DNA from: Zerene cesonia
Taxonomy: Eukaryota > Arthropoda > Insecta > Lepidoptera > Pieridae
Assembly (NCBI RefSeq): GCF_012273895.1
Contig: NC_052115.1
Coordinates: 5,387,183-5,451,182, forward strand
Direction of reading: 5' to 3'
Length of the DNA stretch: 64,000 nt
Part shown: one piece after another, positions 37,801 through 49,800 of the stretch
Layout: each line of letters opens with the position of its first letter
Position numbering within the stretch: the first letter of the stretch is position 1
Translations under genes and position numbers: made by a program
The notes under the pieces: model-generated
The model's database searches: none
The model's input: the letters and a program-made list of their open reading frames with translations, nothing else
Told to the model about the DNA's origin: nothing

Positions 37801-40800
37801 CGCATCAAATAGTAAGTAACAAACATCCATACTTACAAACGTTTATAATATTAGTAGGATTATGTTTCTCCTATTTTAAAGCAAATCTCAATCGATTTAA
37901 TTGTAAATTTTGATATCATTTACATTGACAGTCTCCCTCTACTCTCGTACCTCTTGTAATATATGATGGTACTGTTTGGTGTCTATTACAGTTTATTTTC
38001 TTGGATTCTCATGTCGTTACTGTCATTACCAGACGACAGAGCTTTAATATTTTTATCTCACTTTATATGTACAACTCACTCCTCAAATTTAAATTGTGTG
38101 TTACAAATAAGTTTAAATACCAACTGACACTATAATGCATAATTTGTGAATAAATCGTTAATCAGCATCAGAAATGTATTTATGGCTATTAACATGTTAT
38201 CGCAAATTGAGTGTAAATTCTGAACCCGACTACGTACATCAATCAAACGCTTCAAAAATTCTATTCATATAATATAAGCAAAGCCGATAAAGATACGAAA
38301 TGCGAAGCTGGTATCGATTATTCATCTAGATTGTTTAACGATTCAGAAAATTGGGCACATGCGTGAAATATGAAATTGGTGGTTATACACACACTACTGC
38401 AGTTACTACCATTACTGCATGTTATTTGAACTGAAATTAAATTTAGTTATGTGATACTCTACGGGAAAGTTTGAAGCAGTTAAAAAGCTGAATAGATCGA
38501 GTTCACATTTGTAACATACACACAACAGTACAGCTCTACGGTTTTTGTATGCCACAGAATGTATTTTTATGGGAGCATTTTGAAGGCAGTCTAATAACGG
38601 ATGGGATGTCGTATGAGGAACTGCTGTTAAACGTTAAGTACACACAAGCGAAGCCGCGGGCTAAAGCCAGTCGATAATGTGCACGTGTCATACACATGTT
38701 ATCCTCTGCAAGCCGTAAATCGACAATCACCAAGCAAACACGGAAGAGTTTCGGTTAGAACCGCATCAGAGCTGACTGCTAAGTGTTTCTAATGCCCTAG
38801 TAATTCCGACCCTTGACATTGGCCGCAGATTTATGTCCATTTGCGACGACCGGTTGTTTTTGTTGGACATTCGATAAATGTCTTCCTGTGTTCGGACATT
38901 GAATGTCATTGAATGAACTGGCGATTTCAATTTAATTTCTCATTACGAATGAATGAATAATTTAGACGTCGATTTGTAACACGCTCAAATGTTAACCGGA
39001 ATTATATAAGCGGTGTCAATGTTTACAAATGTTCTGACATGAAGCCGCATTCACAACCAGTTTTCATTTTATTTGGTAATAATATATAACTGTATTTGTA
39101 GTGGTTTCTAATGTTTTATTAAACTCGAGAATTCTTGACTTGTAAATGTTTTTAACAAAAAACTAGACCACCTTCAAATTAACAAAAATAGACTTAATTA
39201 AAATAGGACCATATATAGAGGTACCAGCTTTATCAATCGAGTTTGTAAGCTCCTCCTTTTTTTGAAGGAGGTTGAAAAAATAAATTCAAATAACGATGTG
39301 TGTTTGTGATCTTAATGTGTATATGTGTAATTTGCATGTTCCAAAGTAAATTAAATTGTATCAGAAAAGGATCGGGATGAAGTTTGACTTCTTTACTCTG
39401 CGACATGGTTGTATCTTGGTATAACTGGGATCAGGTCTGGACAAACTTCTACTTTATACCACAAACTTTTTAATATTACCTTATCCCCATACTAAGATTT
39501 GTCCAATTTTGACAATATCCATTGACTAATGAATTAATTGCGTTGAACATGCTTGGTATTTTCTTTCCATTAAAATAATTTGACACAGTGCGAGTCATAA
39601 ATTAAAAAGAAGTAAAGGGATAGAAGATTAGTAAAAAGCGATCGATGTTACGTGTATCGATTTCATAGACACTACTTTGTAAAATCAATCTGTATAATCA
39701 AACATTCAATAACAACCATATGTTTTATTCGGAATGCACAGCACAAACCACGAGAAATAAAAACGTATGTCGGCGTTCATTGTCCACTGATTACAGTACG
39801 CTCCATCAGCACTATTGTCCCTTCAATAAGCCACAATGCCTTTGATGAGCGTTTTAGTGATAACCTAATTGCTACTTGTTGCAATCTCGTTTTTGCATAT
39901 TTTCATGTTGATTTTACACCTGATAATAAAGTCGTTAATGGCATGTCAATGCCATTAATATCTTGGTTGTATTCTTTTAAGTGCAAACCACATTTTTGTC
40001 ATTTAGCTCCATGACATATTTGTGGGAATACAAATATACAAGTTTATGATTGGTCTCAATAATAGTACGGACGTATTTGATATAGAAAGATTAAATTAAA
40101 TAACACAATATCCTAACTGATTTTCACTCAATGCAATAACAAAATAATAAATAATATTTAACTTACAAAATGAAAGCTATTGGTTAATTGCTATTTATAC
40201 ATGTTTATGAATTTATCTCTGTTCATATATTTGCTAAGTAAATTGTGGTTGTACATAGTCATTTTATTTTATAACTAGCTATATCGTAAGGCGTCACCTG
40301 GGTAAAAGTAGCCTATGCTTTATTTCAGATTTATCTCTTTGTCAAATTTTACACACATACTTCGCTGTTTTCGCGTGCAAGAGTAACAAACATTCATCCA
40401 TCCGTATACTTATTACTTATAAATTTTCGCGTTTATAACATTATTAGGATATTCTAATATATATTTTCCGTTGACGTTTAGACCGTTGTAAGACTGGTAT
40501 TGTTCAAAGCATTTTCGCTCAGATAAAGCCCGCATTAATTATAAAATAACAATAGTTAATTATTTTACTTTGAGTAAATTCCAAGCTCAAGTTCAAGTAA
40601 ATTTATAAGATGTAACAATTTCAATGAAAAATGAAATTCAATGAAAAACTACACAAACACAAATATCGTTTGGTTTTTTCCGCATACACTTATTAAAACG
40701 TGGCCACTATTCCTGTACAAAATTGGATAGCTGTTGTCCGTAGTAGTAGTTATATTATTTTTATCCATGGGTCACCTTGTGTTCATAAGTCTGATATTTC

Positions 40801-43800
40801 AAGTTATGAGTTATGAAATTACTGTTTACAGAATAATAATCTCACCATAATCTTGTTAAAAATGTAAAAAACAACTGACGCGAAACCTCATTTTCACACT
40901 TCTAAAAAAGTACACTCACATTTGAAGATTTTAGGCGAGATCAAAGTGCTGTTGGATTTAATTAAGGCGCAGGTATTTCACTCTAACAAAAGAGTTAACC
41001 TCGGGTTAAAAGTGCACGTTCAAAAGTTTCAAATTATTTACCGCAGACAGCCATAAATCCCGCTAACACGGATTCTCTTTTATGAAGGTGAAAATAGAGA
41101 ATTTTCTATCGTAAAGTAAAATAAAGTCGAGTCTAGCCTCGATTTACTGCTAGATCATAAAGTACTAAAGAACTGTGATTGATCGTTTATTGTGTTGTCT
41201 ATTTTCATTTTATATTATATAAAATACTTAAAAGATTTTATAGTTGCAATAGACTCTGATTGATGGCAGTTTATATTATAAAATTCTTTGTTATTCAGAC
41301 AGAAAAATACAAACAGAGGATTGAATTTTGTTCTGTATTAAATTGCTTATTATTAACTCTTGCGATATTAATTTGTTACGAATGATTTTGACGACTCTTA
41401 AATTTTATTTGTTGTATTCGCTTTGACGCTTTGTTAGTTTTCATCATCATCATCATTTATATATGGGTAAGTTCATTGTCACAGAACAGTAAGTTAATTT
41501 CATATAAATAGGCCGTCGTCGGTTTGGAAGCATGCGTGATCAGGGGGCGCCTTGTAACACGGAAGTTCCACGCATACATTCACTTAATCTCGTCTGGACC
41601 CGAAAAGCCGATATCAAGTATATACAATACCGCGCAGTGCGCCTGGTTGTGCGCCGATTAGTCTTAGAAAGCCTACTGTTCTGTGTGTACTGTATTTAAA
41701 ACAATGAGAGACAGATATTTTTCTTCTTCTTGGTTCTAAAACAAATCGATTTCATCACGATGCTATACCGATTGGAGCAGTGATGTTGCAGATCAATTTC
41801 GAAAATGAATTTGATTTTTGCACACTCGTCAGTTCTGTATTCGAACCCTTGACCTTTCACGAACTCAATTATATAAAAGTAACCTTATTGCTAAATATGC
41901 ATTTGGTTCCGTCATCGCCTCTTCTATTGTCTATGTGTTAAATATTGTAATTGTGTTGCCTGTTCTTATTTTAAAATCACACAGGCCTTGCTCGTATAAA
42001 ATAAAAAATAAAAACACCACATTATAGTCCACACACACACACATATTTTACTCCTAAAATCATCGGTAGTCTATACAACACTTTTGATTTAACTTTTTAT
42101 ACATAACTAACATATAAGCTAAACAAAACATATCCAGAAGTTGTGAAACTGATTTTAAATAAAAAAATATTTCTAACTAGGTTACCAACTCATCCCGATA
42201 TGCGATTCATTAATTCAATGCGCAGCATTAATGAATGTATCGAATCACAGTCGTCAATCGATTGCCCGACATCTGTGTCTAATCGACTCCATCGCGGAAG
42301 CCATGCTGATACCATTTGATAAGTGAACGTTTGGAAATTACAAACTATGATGATATACCGCGTAACCTGAGGTTATAAGTTCAAAAAATTTCTAACGATA
42401 TCATTTGACCAATGCACACCATGCATAGTTCTCGCTTCCATGAGAATGCCGGGACAAAGGACATGTATTCTCCTATGTCTCCTCCTCCTTATCCTAAGAT
42501 TAGCGCGTACAACTAATAAACAAATAAACTCTTTATACTTATAGTTTATTTATTAGTGTAGATTATAGATGTAATATAATTCAATTGATGTGATTAAAGA
42601 TGTAATATGAATAAATATTTGTTTCTGGTAAACAACGAAAGTAATGAAAGTGTAAAATTTCACAGTGGGTAGAAAAGTTGATAAACGTGTTTTGAAAATA
42701 AAAAAAGTAACAATAATCATATTACCAAAAAGATTCTATTCAAAAGCTAAAAATACCAGCCAGTGCATCTCGAAAAAACTTAAAAAAAAAAGATCCAATA
42801 AGAATGTATCATTTGGCCACGACATTGTTTTCCTCCGTGGAACATTGTTTACGAATACCAGCGCCATTTCCGTTATATTGTTTTCAATTGGTTTTTATTT
42901 AAATGACATTATAAAGTGCACATTATAAACATTTATTTGTTATTCTCACCTAATGTATTTTTAACTACTACATTATTTATAAAGGTATAAATTATATCTT
43001 ATGTATAGTATTGTTAATTTATCTAATGAACTGCCTAATATCTTCGAGCAATGCAATCATAATAAGTAACAAAGATTGTTTTACCATCCTAGCTCTATGG
43101 CTTTTGAAAATTTTCAGTATACAAGTATTTAATTAAAAACGACTCCTTAGTATATTGTAATTAAGTATATTCATGTATGAAAAAGCTGAAATGCGGTCTT
43201 GAATGGCTTTTTAAATAAGCTGGATAAAGTTAGGTTAATAGAACTCATTGCAACTAAATTTAACTTTCAATGTAATGGGCATGCTTTATAGACGGTTAAG
43301 AATGTTAATTTAATATTGCTTGACCAATAAAAGCGAATGAAAATTGTGTAATTTCAGGTATATTGACAGTTTTTATGAGTACAGTTATTTGTTAGTTTAG
43401 TTTTTAGTTTGAACGCGAATAACGCTTTTTTAATACGTTTATTGAATTAAAAGTAGCACTCATTTTTTATATACGACAAAATAGATTTTTTATGGGTGTA
43501 TGCCTGTAGTATTCCACGTATTCCACTCGTGGGAAATAAACTCTAAATCTAAAAGATACCGCATCCTTTTTTTAAATTATTCGTAACAAATAATTTAAAA
43601 TACAACAAATAACAAGTAAGTATAGTGAAATAGACGCTTGGCTATTTCGAAGACGAGATATATTTATCAATACCTGTATGCTATAGCATAGTTATATGTT
43701 ATTTACACTAATATCATAAGGAGGAAACTTATTTTTGTATTTTTGTTTGTATGTTTGTTACGTTTACAGCACACTTTCACTTACAACAAATTCTTTCACC

Positions 43801-46800
43801 ATTAGAAAGTTTCAACTTCACTGAGCGACTTAGGCTTTATGTACCACGGGCAAAACCGGGCCAAACAGCTAGAGAAAGGAGAAATAAAGGAGAAGAGAAG
43901 AGAAGAAGAGAATAAAGGAGAAGTCAGAGGTGGAAATTCGATTGAGATTAATCATTATTTAATAACCCAATACTGTTTTGCAAGTTCTCCTCCTAAAAAA
44001 ATATTGAATTCACTCGATATAATATGAAGACAATGGTTTAAATACAAGTTTTCAGATAAAATTAAAACATGGGATAAAATTTATTTACATTAATTCCACG
44101 TTTACGTCGAGTTTGCAAGGAAAATATAAAGTTTCTTGTTTTACTTGAATCTCAGAACGTACCCTCAAGTTATTTAGCTGGGTTAAGTAACTCCAAGGGA
44201 CTTAAACCTAATTAAAATTGTGTATTCATAGCATTTTGTAGAAGGCGATACATTTAATGAGACTAGCAAACATTTGTTATGTAATAAGTTTAGTAGACCT
44301 TGCTCCACCACTACTAGCTCCATGAGAATACAGCATCATCTATTTGAATAGCAATTTCTAAAACAGTAAATTATAACTTATAATATGTCTAAAAGATTCA
44401 AAATTCAAATTAGTATGGAAGACATCAGAATCTTTTGATACCTTAATCCCCTTTGAAATATTTTACGTATTAATAATTTATTTTGCCAGCAATTCAAAAC
44501 ACTTTTTTCAACAATTAAATAATACCAGTATTATACTTACAGGTCAAAGAAAGTTACGTATAGACATTATCATTGAAAATTAACAAAAATGTGAACATCT
44601 TATACTCATTTACTGACTCATTAATGTCATAACAAATTTAAAAAAGTACCACTAGAGTTCAATTTATTAGATTAATTGTGGGTCGTATTACAGCCCAGCG
44701 GCTCGAAATAACTACCAACTCTTAGTAGACATTTACGCAACTACAACCATACTAAAGTGTTACGTTAGTAGTAATTAATTCAGTCCAATTGCAGGGATCC
44801 GGGCCGTTCCATAGATCTTTTCTCACTATTACAGAATGTCGGAATTTCGGCCACGGCGGTTAAACTCGACTAAGACAAAATGTACAAGTAAGTACGTAAA
44901 CACAAGAGTTCTCTTATTCCATACCTTTCTTTAGTGCGAGGGGACGAAAGGGCTTAAGTACTGGAGGCAGATTAGGCGCAGAAACTACGTATCATACAAA
45001 TGTTATAAACGCAAAAGCTTGTTTAACGCGAAAACCACTAAACGAATTTTGATAATACTTGTCAGTGATGTAGTTTAGTGCAGAATAACATATGAGCTAT
45101 ATAAAACTTGACCGCCTCCTTGGTACAGTGGTTAACGTGTGAGCTTAGAACCGAGGGGTCCTGGGTTCGATTCCCGATGGGGACGCACAAAAAGAAATGT
45201 CTTGGTCTGGCAGGACACAGAAGGCTGATCACCTACTTGTCCATAAAGAAAATCGATCAGTGAAAGAGATGTATATCATCTGCCCCATACCCTAGTAGGG
45301 AACACGGGAGAAGTCCCGTGAAGTAAGTGAAGACTTAACTTATAGAAAACAATACATGATATAAAAATACATTCCACATAAAGATGATTATCCAAACGTA
45401 CAATGATCAAAGAACATTTATCTATTAGCGATAACATCATTTTTATGGCCGTGTCACAAACGTGCATAAAATTGATAGATATCCCAACGATTCCGCCTTA
45501 TTTCCTGTAAGAGATCCAATTTGAAGTTACGACCGGCGTCGTAAATTGTACATAGTTGCAATTTATTACATCTCCATTTGAAAAATATATGAAGTAATCT
45601 ATGGCTTGGTGACGAATATCTATGGTATTTCATTTGCAGAATATACTTTCCACCTCCACCTCTCTGGCAATTGTTCAAAATATTTTTCCGTAATAGACTA
45701 CACTGTTAAAAACGACTGGAACTTTAATTGTCATCTCAATTGATATTTCCAACAAATTCTAAAACAGCCAAGTTGATACGTTCCATTAAGTTAATGCTCG
45801 TAAGAACTAATCTAGTCCATGTTTATGTTCTACTTAAAGAAATAATAAAGTACATACCTGAAACTACTGCACGGGTGTATAACCCAGTGGCCAGCCGCCT
45901 TCTGCCTGATGCGTTCTTTCATCAGCGCCTTCTTTGAGCCGAAGAGCTTCATAGCTAGTTTGTTGTCGGTGGGTTGGAAGAGCGCCTGCAATTGGTTTCT
46001 GAGGAAGCCCTGCTTGGCGTCTGGGGCTGGTGGGGCTGGCTCCACGGGCGTGCCGTACAATGACACATCGTCCAAGCCACCGAAATGGACTTTGCCGGTG
46101 CCGCTGCCTTGTTTCAGCGACATATCAGCGTCGCCTGCAATCGAATCGATATTTGAGATACACTTCTCGAAATTGCATTGTTATTTTAGTACAAACTATA
46201 CAATTCTAGTTTTTTTCATAATTGGGAGGGTTATTTACAGCAACAAGAGAATTTTAAGTAAGTATTGCTTTTGGTTCCTTTGTTTTGAAATTACGCTAAT
46301 TATGATTTATAGTAAGTTCAATTATTAAGGTAGTAAGGAACTCACTCAATACCTAATTTAATTTAAGGGATATAAAGAATCATTTAAAGTTTTGTGTGGG
46401 TGAAACAAAAGTTCAGAAGACTTAATTTCTTCGTATAAAATTGTAAGATTACAAAAAAGAGACAGATAAGATACATTACTCAAAACATTCAGAAAATGGT
46501 ATAAAGATTATGATAGTCAGACAGTAATGATAAAAGAAGAAAATACTCATGATTTACTCGGCTTGACAAAATTACTGAGTACCAGCTTAATGGTATCATA
46601 ATACATTACGTCTTTTTGGCAACAGACAAAGCTCTTTATGAATATGAATTAAGATAAAAATAAAAACAACGATATGCAGATCATATAATGATTGTCTGTG
46701 GTTTCATATTTAATATGTAACAGTTGGTTGAATGTGTCTCGAAATAATAAGCCATATTATGTCATTGATATGATATATTTGTTTTTGGAAATACGTATTT

Positions 46801-49800
46801 CTTTATATAGTTTATAGTTTGATTTGAAGCACCTCCGCGGTAATTAATTTCTTGGTTGGTAGGTGGGGAAAGAAGGAACGTTTGTTTAAATATATGTTTA
46901 TGTTTACGCGAGTCTTTTGTGTGAGTGTTTTGTTTTGTATTTACTTAGGTGCAACAAAAAATTTAATATTTTTAAAATCATTGTATAGGAAAGTATTTAA
47001 CAATGCGAGATTCCAACCATGAAGTTAATTTCCACGTTTAATAACACTGACGCCAAGGAGACTCGATTTAATTAGAGACTCCGTCTAGTTATTAATTCTA
47101 CGGTCATTGATTAATAATTTTTTAAAGCATACTTGAACAATACGCGTCTGTGTATCCATTCATAGCGTGGTTGAAGAAATACCATTATATAAATTTAAAT
47201 TTATTCTAGATGACATTCGAGTTACAGACAGAAAAAGAAAGAACCTCTATAACCTATGCAATAAAGTAGAGCATCTAATAATAAGGTTACTGGGTAATTT
47301 GAACTAATTAAGATAAACACAACTAGTATCAAGCCCTTTGTATCATCAGCCTATTATCAAATAGGATACAATGCAACCAGCGCTTGAGAGGATCAATCGC
47401 GTTACAGGATTATTGCAACTCGAGCAAACGTTTAATTATTAATCTAGTTCGGCGAAGACGAGATTGAATGAATTCAATGACCGTTCCACAATAGCTATAT
47501 ATGCATATGCTATGCAGCCGAAACCAATCGCTATGTAAGGGCATTGAGAGGCACAATAGCTGCCGAGGAGCGGCAATCAAGGCAAATGGTTATTGTTCTT
47601 TCCAATGTGTGCGTTTAGTTCGACCGTGTTTAGTATAAAATGCTTCCTGTTTGTACAACAATACCAGCACAAGCATAATACCTGTAAGTGTTCCGGTGTT
47701 GAAAAAAATTAAATCGCTGAAAAGCTGAACGCTTCGATGTTATTGCAGTGATTTTATGGAGCAAATGCGATTTTTGAAATGGCGCAATGGACAGGAATAT
47801 TTCGGTATTCAAATATAGAAAATTTATCCAAAACTAAATCATTTGATAGTCGTAGTAGACGCCTTCTTGGTCCAGTGGTAAACGCGTGAGCGTAGAACCG
47901 AGGGGTCCTGGGTTCGATTCCCGGTGGGACAATAAAAAAAAAAATGTCTCGGTCAGGCAGGACACAGAAGGCTGATCACCTACTTGTCCATTAAGAAAAT
48001 CGATCAGTGAAACAGATGTATATCATCTGCCCCATACCCCAGTAGGGGACACGGGACTTCACTTAAATTTTTTTTTTATTTTTTTTTTATGTCATAGCGG
48101 GCAACTGAGCTGGTGGTTCGCCTGATGGTAAGCGATCACCACCGCCCATGAACATTCACAAAGGTAGATCCTCTGCGAATGCGCTGCCCGCTTTTTTGGG
48201 CTAAGGGAAAAGGAATGGATTAACGACTGGAAAGAAGGAATGGACTGGGACGGGTGAGGAAAAGGAAACGGCCCTCCGGCTCCCCCACTCACCGTACGAA
48301 ACACAGTGGCATGCCACTATTTCACGCCGGTTTACTGTGGGGGTGTGGTACTTCCCCGGTGCGAGCTGGCCCAATTCGTGCCGAAGCGTGCTCGACTCCC
48401 ACAATAATCATTTGATATTACTCCAAGATAAGAAAATGTAGGTACAGTTACATGAAGTATACAAGGAGCTTTAAAAGGTGTATATGTAATGAATTTTATT
48501 TTACAATAAATGCGAATCTAAGCTAGCTAACAAGTAATAGAAGACATGCTCCAGAAAATAAGAATTAAGTCTAGAGAATAAAAGAGGAATTTAATAAATT
48601 TGAGTTTATTATTTTTATGTTATAAACAATAATAAAGACCTTTATTGAGTTTTGACATACTACAATTATGATTACATATGAGCAAAGAATATTAAAGTTT
48701 TGTTTATATTCTTGGTACAATGATACATCGTAACACCAACATTAAAATGCCACTAATACGCATCGATTGATGCAGTCAACTGTAATAATATTATATTGGC
48801 TTTAACAAAGATTCATATTTAAATATTTTTTAAGAATTAACTTGAACATGTTAAAAATGTTTAACAGTTTTAGAATCATATTAGAAACGTACGTAGTTCG
48901 TTAAAGTTTGATATAAATTAATAAAGCTTGAATAGACGCGTGATCTGGAGTAAGCTTGATGAATGTGATGACGACATGAGATCAACAGATCATGGCGCTA
49001 AATCTACGTAGAATGTACTAAATCATAGTAATCTATTAAAAGATTTTAAACAACGTTCAATTTTAATACGTGCATTAATAATTTAATGACTTGCAAGTGT
49101 TATTCTTAGAATGGAAACAATATAGAGTGAACGGATTTTTTTCTTTATTTTTAAATGGGATATTATTTTTATCAATAAAGCGATTGGAAATAATTGATGT
49201 TTTATTGAGTTCCGTTCTGAAATTTTTAAATAACTAACAGGATGTCAGTATATAAAGGTACTGTCTATAGAATAGAACTAGAATTAAAATTGTAAAAATG
49301 TGTTAGGTTTATAAGTTCGTTATTGAGGAATTGAGTATTGAGCTTTAGTTTTTATAATTCTAGAATATTTTTGATATTTTAATGCATATATGACGGACAT
49401 AAACTGTCAATGTCAGTGTCTTGTCAGGTATTATCAGGAAGTTTAATCGGTCTTTAATCTCTTTATTGGTGTAACCGAAAATCAACCATAATAGATGTAG
49501 AATATACTTCACCACTTGATTGTCTAGGACAGTTATGCCTACTGTGAACTTGGCATAACAGCTGATAAAACACGATTAACAATGAGCCAGCGACACTTCA
49601 TTGATACAAGTGTTTAATGTAATTCGATAATGGCAATGGAGCAACTGGTGAGCTGAATAATACTTGTATAATATCTGAACCTTAATAAATAAATAAAGAT
49701 AGATTATATAGATTTGCGTTTTATCCCAACGGAACATTTAATTGGGATAACAAATATCCTATCACCCAAGTCTACTCATACTACCTATAATCCATTAGTA

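Larger units (their letters stand above)
15389..45857 (-). other. Ih intron 2, 30.5 kb, repeat-rich, no nested gene seen
   Basis: Apart from the repeats listed separately, the interval is AT-rich with only short open frames (up to about 120 codons) that show no recognisable domain, start context or splice structure. It contains one 1000-N and one 10-N gap, so a small nested gene could be hidden only in those places. Confidence 0.7.

Noticed and set aside
39652..40014. Plus-strand 120-codon open frame in intron 2, the longest real frame there
   Set aside because: It does not begin with ATG, has no recognisable domain and an unremarkable composition; frames of this length arise by chance in 30 kb.
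45112..45185. tRNA gene call from intact A and B boxes (also at 47857 and 54310)
   Set aside because: These are heads of a dispersed SINE with a common 3' body and, at 54 kb, a target-site duplication; the acceptor stems do not close well.
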